A DNA stretch of 64,000 nt from Aspidiotus rigidus (GCA_035079385.1 JAVHKY010000046.1:496001-560000), one strand, 5' to 3'; positions 39,779 to 51,117 are shown, numbered from the stretch's first letter. The notes: generated by a model from the letters alone, not told the origin. A program made the numbers and translations.

Positions 39779-40160
39779 CAACAATGCAAAAAGAATAAAG
39801 AATATGAAAACTTTTGAGACTTATTATAATTTTCCATCTGAATAGGAATACATTCAAAAAGACACTTGTGGAGATACTCAGTAAGGCCGTTGAGTAAATA
39901 GGTATAAAAATATGACTATGGTATGTGAGGGAGGGTAATGCAGGGTGGATACTAGGAAGGAGACACAAACGTGCAGAACACGAATGAGGTGTATATGAGG
40001 TGTGATGTGTTTATGTGTAATTCCCCCCCCCCCCCTTTATTAATCAGAATTATTGTTATTATTATTATTAGGAACGAAAGAGAAAGATTTTATACGTGCG
40101 GGAAATATATCAGGGGGGGGGGGGTAGTGAGTAGAAGAGAATACAAGCGAAAAATTTGGT

Positions 40161-40232
40161 CACCTCGTCGAGATCCGAACCCGAGACCTTTCGCTTGCCG
40201 GGCGACTGCTCTAACCGCTGAGCTACGAGATC
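40161..40232 (-). pseudogene. tRNA-like sequence, left arm
   Basis: The minus strand has TAGCTCAGCGGTTAGAGCAG and GGGTTCGGATCTCG. It has the same layout as 36452-36524, with a better B box. Confidence 0.6.
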
Positions 40233-40288
40233 AAACGGTTTTGCTTAAATTCTCAAATACCAACGACTACTCGTTCTCGTCGTTGGAT

Positions 40289-40361
40289 CTCCTTGTAGCT
40301 CAGCGGTTAGAGCAGTCGCCCGGCAAGCTAAAGGTCTCGGGTTCGGATCCCGACGAGGTGA
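40289..40361 (+). pseudogene. tRNA-like sequence, right arm
   Basis: TAGCTCAGCGGTTAGAGC (A box), TCGGGTTCGGATCCCGA (perfect T-arm and B box). Acceptor CTCCTTG/CGAGGTG pairs at about 6 of 7 positions. The anticodon loop CCGGCAA lacks U33 and the anticodon stem is imperfect, so this is a tRNA-derived repeat rather than a working tRNA. Confidence 0.6.
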
Positions 40362-40714
40362 CCAAATTTTTCGCTTGTATTCTCTTCTACTATCTACCCC
40401 CCTCCTGATTATTATTATTAGTATTTAAGTGCCTGTATAAAGTATGTAAAGGTTTTGTCGGCAGTAATTGGTCCACGGACTGTTGTCGGCACCACCTCAA
40501 AATAAAAACAATCTTAAAATAAAAAAATAAAATAAAATAAGCGCAACTAAATGAACAAATCATCTCAGCCTGTCGCATATTTGGAAGCAAAAATTTTGAC
40601 CCCATCAGGAAGTGTGTCTTTTGTCAAAAACCCATCATCTTATCGGAAGGACTTTCAAGTTTTTAGGATGTCAAGAGAGAAATATGACCTTGAAACAATT
40701 CTGCCGTACACAAA

Positions 40715-40890
40715 ATAAAAAATTTTTCTGATAACAATCCTAAGAAAAGGGTCTAATGCCGATGAAATTATTTCTGTATAATCACAATAAGTATTATCAT
40801 TGAATTGAACATGTCGTACTTATTATGTCAAATCTTTTTTCCGGATCAACAGAGCTCACATACGTCAATTATTTTTTGTACGGTTTCTGA
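40715..40890 (+). repeat. Dispersed repeat, also at 46725-46905
   Basis: Shared words include AGAAAAGGGTCTAATG, ATTATTTCTGTATAATCAC, ATCATTGAATTGAACAT and CAATTATTTTTTGTAC in the same order and orientation at both sites. Non-coding. Confidence 0.65.
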
Positions 40891-41605
40891 CCAGTGAGCA
40901 GCACATGAGTAGTTATAGTTTGTTATCAATGATAATAATAATAACAATAACATTAGCAGCTATGGGTAACATTATTGTGAATATCATCCCGCGATGGAAA
41001 TTGTCTGGTCGGTGTCGCGTCGCGTCATAATGACGTTTGTGTCGGTCGGTTGAATGTGAGAAGGACGAGGCGAGGCAGTATGTTAATGTTACTTAGCTAT
41101 TCACTGTAGGTATACCATTGTACCACTGCTATTGGTCTCATATTCTCATACTCGCATACACGTTTCGATTTGTGTATACTTTATTAAATCCGACTGGTAT
41201 GCGTTATTTGTTTGTGAGTGTACGCAAATAACTAATCATTCAAATTACTTATTAAGTTCGGTAAATGATTTTTGTGCGGCTCAGTTTACGCATTTTCGTT
41301 TGAACCGTTTGATGAACTAATCTATAGTTAGCTATAATTGAGATCGTGTAGTGCATTGAAAATCATTTTTCCCTTCGTCACGCGTTCTTTCGCGTTTTTC
41401 ACCATCGGTTCGAATGTTTCCTCCATTTACGGAGAAGATACAAAGTACTTGTTTTAAGTACGGTAAATCAGTATTATATGTATTACCAAGGTGAAAAGTG
41501 ATTCATACGCTTATTTTTGGATTCGTGATCAATTTTCGCGAATGTAACACTTGACTTACTTTATTATTGTCCCCGTCATTGCCACCGCTGAACAGATTAA
41601 CAGAA

Positions 41606-41717
41606 ATGATCATGGAGAACAACGTGAGGCATTTATCTGTACAATGTAATCACAAACACATCGACATCATTTTTGAAAATATTACTTTTACGTCTCCAGC
41701 TGGGCCACTCAATGCAA
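41606..41717 (+). CDS. Possible first coding exon of an ABCG-type transporter gene (tentative)
   Basis: From ATG 41606 (or the in-frame ATG at 41612) the frame reads MENNVRHLSVQCNHKHIDII then FENITFTSPAGPLNA and stops at a plausible donor, CAA|GTAAGA (41718). The run HIDIIFENITFT resembles the start of insect ABCG half-transporters, just before the nucleotide-binding domain. No Walker A exon was found in the remaining window, which would require a very long intron. Upstream 40980-41600 is relatively CpG-rich and free of recognised repeats, like a promoter/5' UTR. A pyrimidine-rich acceptor (CCACCGCTGAACAG) precedes the ATG. Identity is uncertain; it could be chance. Confidence 0.3.
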
Positions 41718-43879
41718 GTAAGAACTTATTTTGGTTTATAGTACCGGCCACGCAGCGCCGCATTTAATGAGGGTACTTCTTTTGCATTCCTTCCGCGAAT
41801 TAAGCAGGAAAATTAGGTAATATTATGTTTGTACCTACGTATTTTTGAACTTGACCTATAGGTAACCAATATTAAGTTAGGTGTAGAATGGCTTTGCTGT
41901 CATGTACTTATTTTATGAACGCGCTAGTAAAATCAGTTTATTCGTCTATCACGTCTTCATCGAAATTTTATTTTTCTTTTTTCGTATGAAAAACGGGCGG
42001 TAACTAATTGAATGTAGGTACAGCCACCTAGGTTCCATATTTAAGCCTACATAACTGATGAACTAAGCACTTGTCTGAGGACGTAAGCTTTCAGATGACG
42101 CAAAATTTTGTAGAAAAATAAAAACTGTTATGGAGTTATGGACTGATATTAAAATACGGACAAGAATTTAATCAGTGAAGGAAGAGAAAAAACGCTAAAT
42201 TTTGCTATGCCGAAGGGCGCAAAAAGGGTTAATCTACCCCTGCTACATCTTATTATTCTTGGAAGATTGTTACACATCTTTGAAGTCTATCTTTATAATG
42301 AATATATTTATTTTTGCGTGCAATGTGTTTTACATTCATAAGAAAAAAGAAAAGACAGCCTGTGCGGGAAGAGCCGTCTTTTCTTTTTTCTTATGTCTAT
42401 CTTTATATTCTACGAATTGAGAAAATTCTTTTTTTTTTTGGAGCAGTGAAATTTGTCTAGCCTTTAGTGATGGTCAGCTGTAAAAAATCCGATGTACAAC
42501 AAAAACCAACCACCAGATCATCAGAAAGAAGTACCTATTACAGTTCACTCTTGTTATAAATTGCGCTTAGATTGTAAAGGAAAAACTTCGGTAAAAATTC
42601 TCAACATATGAAATAGGGAACTATTATAAGGTATACGAATTTTCATAAGTTATATTTTGGTGAGACACCCTCCCTATATGCCTATTGGAAAATGGAATCC
42701 TTCTTTAGATTGAAAAACGCAACTAAGTTACCTACCAGGCTACCTTTTAACTCTGTCGACGAACGGTTGAGAAATTCACTGTATTTCTCAAATGTAATCT
42801 TTTCTAATGTTGACTGATTGAGAACGATGAAAAACTCATATGCATGATGTCATTTTGTGTGGGACTAATTACAGCAGCCTGATAAGTACCTATTTTTGTA
42901 AATTATTTCGTGCGACCACGAGGTTATAAAAAATCTCAAAAATACGGCAATACTTATAGCCAAAAAATGCGCGTATTATATAGATAGTTCAAATTAATGT
43001 GATGATTACTTGAACACAAATTATAAAACACCTTGGTAGATAATTATTCGGAAACGTGAAAATTTAAGAAAATATTGTTTGATGGTACTGTTTATGACAC
43101 ATATACATCGTCATCGCAGTAGCAGCTATCTATCCTGACTAATAGCACTGATTCACAATGACGAGTTCAGGACGACACACTATTACATGTCACATACAAA
43201 GTGACTTGCATCGAAGGTGTAATATGCAACGTTACTCAGTTCTACAATAAACGTTACGATAGAAACATTGGTCCTCCGGATTATTTTATTACGATAGATA
43301 CAGGTACGGCTGTTGAAAGAATGAAATGCAAAACAAATATCTAACGACAGAATAATCAATAACTATTAGTGAAAACACTACTTTCGTCCCTTGGGTTTCA
43401 AATCCAAAAAACGTAAAAAATTCTCATCGACAGGCCCAATTATCGCTGAAAATTCGTCATGAATCATTATATTGGTTCATTAATTTATTGATCCTGATTG
43501 AGACCAGTTAGAGAAGTTGTTTGTCGAACTATCTTTATGTTTCTTCATCGGTTTACCCCAATTTTTTCTGTATTTTAGGAAGTAATTTCGAATCTTTTAA
43601 GGTGACTTCCGTTCCGGTATTGTGTTCACTTTGTTTTCTCTAATTTTCTAGCAACTGCTTTGTCTGGGAGCGACAGGTAAGGGTGTTACAAGGGCGTATG
43701 TTTTTAAATTCGCTAAAACAAAAATTTCATACTCATTTTTCCATTTTAATCAAGGGTGCTGAAAAATTGGGGATTGTTTCTGGGGTCTCTCAATTCAGTT
43801 AGTAATCGTATCAACTCCCATAAAATAGCCAATCGTCTTGGTATTTTTCGTGCTTCGAGAATATCTTGCTTCAACTCTT
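41718..43879. other. Intergenic or intronic DNA; one hairpin
   Basis: AT-rich, no gene recognised. It would be intron 1 if the exon at 41606 is real. It contains the hairpin at 42337-42395. Confidence 0.4.
42337..42395. repeat. 20-bp perfect hairpin flanked by 13-bp direct repeats
   Basis: Arms CATAAGAAAAAAGAAAAGAC (42337-42356) and its complement (42376-42395) around a 19-nt loop. The direct repeat GTCTATCTTTATA occurs at 42285-42297 and 42395-42407, possibly a target duplication of a roughly 97-bp insertion. Confidence 0.55.
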
Positions 43880-43941
43880 TGTAATGGGAGGTTGGAGCAC
43901 ATAGACACGTAACAGTCTATGTGCTCCAACCTCCCATTACA
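43880..43941. repeat. 27-bp perfect hairpin
   Basis: Arms 43880-43906 and 43915-43941 are perfectly complementary (27 bp) around the 8-nt loop ACGTAACA. No frame overlaps. Confidence 0.7.
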
Positions 43942-44084
43942 TCGATATGGCTCGTACTTACGAGGACAAAATTGAAATTAAAAAAAAAAAATTGCTTTAA
44001 CTCTCATAAAATGTATTTCTACAAACATTGCAAATATTGTAAATTTCCGCTTCAAAACTAAGAGAACGAAGATCGTCATGTGCT

Positions 44085-44630
44085 ACCGAGAGCGATCGTT
44101 GAACCATGGCCGTCTCTAATATCAAGCCGGAATATTCGAAACTCGACAACGTTGCAAGGGGCTGAAATTTGTATAGTATCTTATGGGAGAACACTGAAAA
44201 ACTTGATTTTATACAAATATGATGAAGTTTGGAAAAAAATGCAGAGAACGTCATTTAAAGAGCCACTGTTTTTCGATATTTTGAGTTTGCGGTCTTGTTA
44301 AGAATTGATCGACTACGAAGCGAGTGTACCGCGCTTAATTCGCCCTCTGTCTGACTTTTTATTTTAAAACGTTAATAACTCGCGTCGTAGATGATCGATC
44401 TTATTAACGAGACCTCGTTCAAAAATTCGAGAATCTAACTCTTTTCGTGTATTTCTGAACTTTTTTCTCGTGGAATCGAATACTGTTCGCAAATCAATGA
44501 TTAACGTGTTTTTCCAAAGGTTTTTCCATAAGAGCCTGTATAAAACTCGGCCCCGTATTTTTCGTCATTGCAAAATTGCCAGATTTAATATTTCGGCCTG
44601 ATACTAGAGACGGCCATGGTTGTACGCTCT
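44085..44630. repeat. Inverted repeat pair
   Basis: GAACCATGGCCGTCTCTAAT near 44100 recurs inverted as TACTAGAGACGGCCATGGTT near 44603, with about 20 more similar bases. A 173-codon minus-strand frame over 44494-45015 is unrecognised and probably accidental. Confidence 0.5.
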
Positions 44631-45015
44631 GATTTGGGTTTGTTCGTGCTTTTCTGATGGAGAAAAGATGATAAAGTAGAGCTTTCCAAATTGTTGTCTT
44701 CATTCGGGTCGGTAGCGCTAGTATCGCGCCCAACAAAAACGGGAAAATTATAGGTCGGAAGGATTTCTTGCATTGATCTGAATCAATTTTTATGAGAGGA
44801 GGTGATTTGTGGAAAAGTTTACTCTCTGAATGTTTAATGTTTTTTCTGTACCTCCAACCCCATTTGAAACCCCATGAAAATTCCCAAATTTTGTGAGGCC
44901 ACCCTCGTTGCTCAAGTCCCCCAATGTCTACACCAAAACTCTCTAACCCTGTTTGAAACCCCAGGAAAATTTTCGAGTTTTGCGATGCCCGATGGCTTAA
45001 TCCCACTATGGCCAT

Positions 45016-46419
45016 ACCAAGCCCCCCTTCCTAAATGATGATGTCACCTCGTGGAATATTCTCGAGTTTTGTAAGGCCACCCTCGATGACTAAACCTTCC
45101 ATGGCTACACCAACCTTGAAACTAGGCTGCTGTAGTAGATTTAACCTTCATTATATAGGCCTAATGATAAACAGTATACTAGACCTAGAATAGACCAACA
45201 AATGAGCGCCTGAAAGCTAGTATTTTAAAATAGGGTAAATGTGTGATACAATCACATACACATTTATACGTGTATCAATGAACGATATACAATTTTAATT
45301 TAAAAACTAGATAAGCGATAACGGTATGGTATGATTTGAAATACGGTCGCAGTGGCGAGCGGGACTTTAATCTTACAGATATATCTTTACTTTGTATTTC
45401 TTTATAAATGCTTGATTCAATGTTTTTTAATGAAGTGGAGAAATTTACTTAAACTTTCAATATCTGAAATTTGAATTCATGAAAATTATTAACGTTCAAA
45501 CTGTTCAATTTTCGACAATCCGAGCAAGTGTAGCTGGTTTGGAGATTCCAACGGACGACGAATGACTCATTCTACTAACACAAACACACCTGCAACTCAC
45601 TTCAAGACCATAAATCAATAGCAATGTTATTGGTGGCATACTTTCAAGAAATAGAAATACGGTCACAATATCCCAATTGATAGTGCGACTACCATTGTAT
45701 GTACACTGAGGTACAGTACAGGTCATACAGATTGCTAAGCATATCAACATTCACCAACATTTACACGCCACACTGACATTCTACAACAAAATATACTGAG
45801 AAAGATATGAAACATGTCTTTAATTTTGTTTTCAAGTTTACAACACATTCTTAAAATGAAAAAGTAAATTAACGTAGACGTAAAACGTCAAAACATAAAA
45901 ATTACTGGAATTGTAAAATATCCATGATCTTTATTCATTTAGTTGCGCCAGAAAATCATTTTTTAACAAGCATCACAGCTGCACTTATGGGTTACCGGTA
46001 ATTCTCTTAAATTGCTTGGTTCCTATGTTATTTTGAAATTACTCACTGAACATTTAAGTGGGAAAATCATCTTGCTCCCGTTTTCAATTTTGCTGATGGT
46101 AACGCTCCTAGCGAATGGCCGGGCCAAATTCATTCAATTCAATGATTATGACAATCAGACTCAGATGACAGAAAAAAGAAAGTAACAATGAAAGTGATAA
46201 TAGTGGCAACAGTATTGCAAGACACTGTTAAATCATGCCTAGAGGTACTTAGTACAATGAAAGAAGAAGAAAAGCAAGTCATGGGTATAACACGACAAAC
46301 AGGTGTAATAATGAACAAGCATACAACACGCATACAACAAATATACACGTACAAATGGAAATCATAAAACTATTATATACATATGCGCGCGCACGCTCAA
46401 CCAAATAATCTTAACAGGC
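45016..46419. other. No supported feature
   Basis: AT-rich. A minus-strand 81-codon frame (45505-45750) starts with a hydrophobic segment but matches nothing recognised. CTAGTATT-like words occur near 45175-45220. Confidence 0.35.
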
Positions 46420-46551
46420 GCTATAAGTATTCTCTTGAATGAAAACAAACCCGGAAGCAGTGATCAGTTTTGAAGAAGCGGTGCAACTATAATTACAGAG
46501 TTGCATTAGGTCGCACCGCTTTGTCGAACGTATGTATGAGAATACTATAGC
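46420..46551. mobile_element. 132-bp MITE
   Basis: Inverted ends GCTATAAGTATTCTC and GAGAATACTATAGC, and an inner inverted pair AAGCGGTGC/GCACCGCTT. Non-coding. Confidence 0.55.
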
Positions 46552-46724
46552 ACCTTCCTGCCATCCAAATAATAATAAAGATAAATAAAGATGTAGGCCC
46601 TACGCGCATGGTATACAAACAGGAGAAATTATTTGTTAATTTCAAGAGGAAATAAAATGAAATTAGAACTGAAAGGAACTACTTTTTCTTCATTTAATAC
46701 ACTGCAAAATATTTGAAGTACGTC

Positions 46725-46905
46725 AACAAAATTTTTCCGATAACTTGAGAAAAGGGTCTAATGTCAATGAGATTATTTCTGTATAATCACAATTATCATT
46801 GAATTGAACATAGGTACATCAATTAATATTTTTTCTGGACCGTTGTTTTCGATAACAGAGCTCACGTAGGTACATCAATTATTTTTTGTACAACAGTGTA
46901 CACAC
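46725..46905 (+). repeat. Second copy of the 40715-40890 repeat
   Basis: Same ordered words as the copy at 40715, plus an internal partial duplication of GTACATCAATTA. Confidence 0.65.
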
Positions 46906-47089
46906 TCACACTTATATCCACATGGTAGGAAACCCATTTTGGCAGATATGATGCCGTACGTCTTTATTTATTTGTGACCTGCGATGAGAAAAGGATGCTC
47001 ATTGCCCACTGACAGGAACACAATGTCTCTCTGATTAGATGTCCAATCAGAGAGAAATGGTGTTCCTGCGCCTATGGGCAATGAGAACC

Positions 47090-48016
47090 AGACGAAGTCA
47101 TACTCAAGCGAGTAACACAACCGGAGTAATTTACAATAGCCACAGAAATTTAACGACGCCGGAGCGCTTTCGATTAAACCCCATCCAACTGGCCGAGAGG
47201 AGTGGTGTGTATAAAGTTGAGTGTAAGGATTGTAACAGAATTTATATTGGCGAGACAGACCTTCAGTTGAAAATTAGAATCGCTGAACATAGGAAGGCGT
47301 GGGAAAAGAAGAATATAGGTGAATCGGCGTTTGCGGACCATCTAATCACTAGCGGCCATAGCATTAAAGAGGGGTCCAAGGTCCTCCTCTATAGAGAAAA
47401 CGCGTATTCGAAGCGAAAAGCGTTAGAACACATCGAAATAATCCGTCATTTAAATAACGACCTTAATGTGCTCAACAGGTTCATACCTGATGAGGAGTTG
47501 ATTGAACTAGTTTACGAGTATGATTCACGTCGTGATGACTCGCTGGTTCAATCCTGATTTCCTCGTATGTTTCTAGTTTACAGCCGGAGTTGGTTCAGTC
47601 GCTTTCCAGTCCCCATTGACAATGATTGTTTAGTCGAAAGCGCTCCTGCGTCGTCAAATTTCTGTGGCTATTCGGACCGAGCATATTGTAGGATCGCTAG
47701 CGTTGCCTATGTAAAATACCTGGAAAGTACTGATAAGCCAATGGTGATCGTGACTTAAAACCAAAGGTGATTTTTTAGTTTTTCTTAAATTTCTCAAAAA
47801 ATAATGAATTTAGGCGTGTACTTGTAAGGAACGAAATTGAAGAGTGGAAAATTTTCTTTCAGATGATCATATTTTTGAGAGATTTTAAAAAATTCAAAAA
47901 TTTTGCGCGATGCTAGCGCTGCCCGGTTCGAATTGTAAATTACTCCGGTTGTGTTACTCGCTTGAATATGACTTCGTCTGGTATATCTGGCCATAAATTG
48001 AGAAACCGCATTGATT
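47090..48016 (+). mobile_element. PLE fragment inserted in the MITE; 18-bp target duplication
   Basis: CTATGGGCAATGAGAACC occurs at 47072-47089 and 48017-48034. Inside are an inverted terminal arm (about 47090-47137 against 47934-47983, CGAAGTCATA...GCGAGTAACACAACC) and a second inverted pair (47137-47178 against 47629-47675, GCCACAGAAATTT...GGAGCGCTTTCGA) flanking a GIY-YIG frame. It is the same self-inverted layout as the PLE at 21113. Confidence 0.75.
47177..47557 (+). CDS. PLE GIY-YIG endonuclease domain fragment
   Basis: The open frame (continuous from 47039) gives a full GIY-YIG module: SGVYKVECKDCNRIYIGETD, catalytic Arg in LKIRIAEHR, SAFADHLITSGHSI and Glu in ALEHIEIIRHLN, ending FIPDEELIELVYEYDSRR. 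The RT is absent. The protein-like part begins about 47177, after the inverted arm. It resembles the C-terminus of the ORF at 21428 but is clearly diverged, so it is a different PLE family member. The domain residues are intact; expression is doubtful. Confidence 0.8.
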   Translation, partial: NPIQLAERSGVYKVECKDCNRIYIGETDLQLKIRIAEHRKAWEKKNIGESAFADHLITSGHSIKEGSKVLLYRENAYSKRKALEHIEIIRHLNNDLNVLNRFIPDEELIELVYEYDSRRDDSLVQS

Positions 48017-48069
48017 CTATGGGCAATGAGAACCTTTTCTCATTGCAGGTCACATTTGGACGGCAGCTT

Positions 48070-49345
48070 AGTTTCATACTATCGATAGTCCTGATAGTTT
48101 TTCTTGAAACATACTATCAATAGCCTAAAAAATGTCGATCAAGGGAAAAGCACCTATGACAAATGTAGGATAAATACTTTTCTCCTGATCCCAATTTTTT
48201 CGACTGAAGCATGTCAGGGAATGCATTTTAGTGTTATCAGATGATGGACGCTACTATAATCGTGGCCCTCATTTCAGAATGAGAAGATGTACATAGCACT
48301 ATTTCTACTAATTTGCATTGCGCTCAACTGCTTATGGCACGCTGGTTGTAATTCTCCAAGTTTTTATCAATTTTGTGGTAATTGTGGTTTTGATAAGAAA
48401 AGGAAAAAATTTCCAAACTATCGATAGTTTCTCAAACTATTGACGATACTATCGCCGTGTTTTTTTACAAAAAATTTTCTGACGGAGCCAAATAAATAAA
48501 GATCATGTTTCATGTCTAACGTAATCGAGTTCTCACTTTCTGCTTCATAGCACTGGGATTAAGCGTAGATTAATAGAGCTAGTATAAACTACTAATGCTA
48601 AGCCTATAGTATAAAAGAAGCCTAAACCTAGTATGAAGCTAGTATAAAGGAGGCTTGGACCTAATATAAGTCTAGTATACAATGTCAAATAGTACAGTTT
48701 AGCTAGTATATTAGGCTAGTATAATGTGTATTAGGGCTAGTATAATGAAGCCTAGTAACTAAGCTAGTATACAGTATTGATGGTCTAGGTTTCACAGCCC
48801 TTTTTGGTCTACTTTACGCTAGTATAATGTATATGTAGCTTTCTCCTAAGCCTGTTGTATAAAAGAAGCCTAGACCTAGTATGAAGCTAGTATATAGAGA
48901 AGGTTTGGACCTCCAGTATACAATGTCAAATAGTATATAGCTTAGCTATTTACTAGGCTAGTATACTGTATATTAGGTCTGGATTTCACAGCCCTTCTTG
49001 GATGGGGGAGCGAACGGGTTGTCTGGTATGTCTAGTCTAGAGCTAGTATAAAGCTAGTATAAGCCTAGTATATCAGTAGTTCACTGCATAGGTCAAAAAG
49101 AGATCTTGCACGCACGCACACACGCACGCACATTCTTCTAAAATTATGGTAGGGCTCAGAGGAAAAAATTCCAAGTCCCAAGGTCATCTGCACGCACGCA
49201 CGCACGCACGCGCTCGCAAATTTCGAAATTAGGGTAAGGTAAGAGCAAAGACATGAAACATGTCAAAACTATTGTTAGGCTCAATAGTTTTTCTTCAAAA
49301 CTATCGATATACTATCAATAGTTTATCGATAGTTCCCAACACTAG
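48070..49345. repeat. CTAGTATA repeat region bordered by ACTATCGATAGT motifs
   Basis: Between about 48565 and 49075, CTAGTATA occurs about a dozen times, often as GCTAGTATA, with larger duplicated blocks (AAAGAAGCCTA...CCTAGTATGAAGCTAGTATA twice; TTTCACAGCCCTT(T/C)TTGG twice). Flanks at 48079, 48419 and 49302-49340 carry CTATCGATAG palindromes. The same CTAGTATA motif starts the insertion at 2242. Non-coding. Confidence 0.6.
49108..49215. repeat. ACGC microsatellite
   Basis: Two runs of (CACG/CGCA)n, around 49108-49132 and 49190-49212, separated by a short unique stretch. Confidence 0.8.
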
Positions 49346-50653
49346 TGTGTAGATGAATTTGGTGTGCAAGCGCGAAAGAGTCGCACTCTACAATTTCAGT
49401 GGTGCGGAAAAAAACAATTACTATAGAAGTGATGATTTTTCAAAAGTGTTCGGACCAAAATGAAAATGGTCTTACCTATCTGAAAGATAATTTAAAGACG
49501 AATAAAACTTATTCCTTTCAATTTTTTAATTGTAGCTTTTGTTCTCGAGATGTTTCGAGATTAGTTAATAGGTACGTAGTTAAATGGGAAATCGCGCCCA
49601 TGATCACGTCTGTAGAGAGTCGACGGTAGCTACTAGGCCTAGCACCCCGAATAAGCACTCTATTTAACAAATATTATCGTTTCGCAATGTGATCAAAATG
49701 TTCTCATATAAACTGAGTAGAACGGTTTTACCTTTAACACATTTCTACAGTAGGTACCCATCTTTTTAATTCTGATGTTTCGAGTTATATGAATCTACAA
49801 TGACTTTTTATGATAATTATCTAGGTCTCCTTCGCTACCTACTGCGGTTTATGTAGATAAGTACTTAATTCGTTTTACGGTAGCCATATTTAAATATAAT
49901 ATTCTTAGATAAGTATGAAATTTATCTTCAAATTTATTGAATGCCTAGGTATACCGTAATCAGTTCTTAAATTCTTTTGTTATTGTCTCAAGAACTAATG
50001 AAGAGTCTTCGTTATTGCACAATGTTATCATGAAGTCAACTTGTTCGAGAATATGTAAGTTTACTTATCGGGTCGATACTCGATCGAAATAGGCTCCTTC
50101 ATTATACGTCCGAACATTAACCTCGATCATATTCGTTGCGTTATCATAATAGATACACATACTCGTCGTACACAGTATACCTACTCATCAGATCTGCACG
50201 CACGCGCGCGCATGTGTGTGTATCGGTATTAAGGCCAGGTAAATTAGTGCATGTAAAACGACGAATGCTGGGGAGATATTAGATAGGTATCTAGGACCAG
50301 TTGTATCAAATATTTAAAATCAGTTCAACTTTCCTGACTGCATGAATCGAACACTTGAGTTGAGTTTAAACGTTAAGTTTAACCGGATTGGTAGGTACAA
50401 CAAGCCCTAATATTGGAGTTCCATTAAATTGAGTCGAAACTTGAGTTCGAATTTTCCAGTAGATTAACGAGTTCAACGAGGCTAATTTGAGGAATAACTA
50501 TTACAATACTATATCAATAGAATCTTGCCATAAATATTGGACTACCAATTATAGAAACATTTTGGGTACCTACTTAGGTCAAAAAAATATTTTTCGAATT
50601 AATAACTACTATGGAAATGAATCTATTTTGTATTTTAGAATACAAAATTGGAC
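49346..50653. other. No supported feature
   Basis: AT-rich sequence with GGTACCT words; no coding signal recognised. Confidence 0.4.
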
Positions 50654-50766
50654 ACAGACGCACCTATACAAGTAGTTTTTATTCGCCAACCAGGTTTTGA
50701 GCTTATGAATATGCGCGCTATACTCGAAACCAGGCCAGCGAATAAAAACTTTTTGTGTGCGTCTGT
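50654..50766. mobile_element. 113-bp foldback/MITE
   Basis: Ends ACAGACGCAC and GTGCGTCTGT with inner arms AGTTTTTATTCGC and GCGAATAAAAACT, then AACCAGGTTT-type inner pairing. Non-coding. Confidence 0.6.
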
Positions 50767-51117
50767 AGGTATCTAATTCTCCATTCTGTTATGCCGGCGT
50801 GCATCGTAAATGAAAACTTTAAATTGAGACGTATTTTGAGTACATTTTTAAAGAATAATTCTCAAAATTTTCCATTGACGCTGTCTTGTATCGATGAACT
50901 AAAAAGCTTAATAATTATTCTACAGTAGATAAATTATAGTTTTATAGGTATAAGCGCCTATCAGTAGCTGGGTAGGTATTGAAAATTTTGAAAACTTCTG
51001 AACCCCATGAGAGACCGGCCTGGGTCGCGATATACTCAACATCACTGCCGTTCAAAATAGAATAACCGTGGTAGTATATCAACGGATCCCGCGAATGAGA
51101 TCATCGGCCTGATCATG

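Larger units (their letters stand above)
40111..40407. mobile_element. Palindromic TIR element with two head-to-head tRNA-like sequences
   Basis: Arms of about 130 bp are inverted copies running from the poly-G/poly-C ends inward. Each contains the GAATACAAGCGAAAAATTTG flank and one tRNA-like sequence (40161-40232 minus, 40289-40361 plus). The centre is a small stem CCAACGAC/GTCGTTGG. It is a dimeric version of the element at 36407. A 145-codon frame through it (39971-40408) is not a gene. Confidence 0.7.
46974..48053. mobile_element. MITE interrupted by a PLE insertion; ATTT target duplication
   Basis: Ends GTGACCTGCGATGAGAAAAG and the inverted CTTTTCTCATTGCAGGTCAC type right end, flanked by ATTT at 46970-46973 and 48054-48057. 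The uninterrupted relative at 52631-52766 shows that 47090-48016 is a foreign insertion. Confidence 0.8.

Noticed and set aside
40289..40361. Functional tRNA gene
   Set aside because: C replaces U33, the anticodon stem and acceptor have mismatches, and copies are embedded in repeats.
39971..40408. 145-codon open frame
   Set aside because: It is the translation of the tRNA-like palindromic element and its flank; no protein signal.
42055..42100. CTGATGA/CTGAGGA motif considered as a further hammerhead
   Set aside because: No GAAA core box or pairing helices follow.
44494..45015. 173-codon minus-strand frame
   Set aside because: No domain recognised; overlaps an inverted repeat and internally repetitive DNA (AACCCC...GAAAACCC-like duplications).
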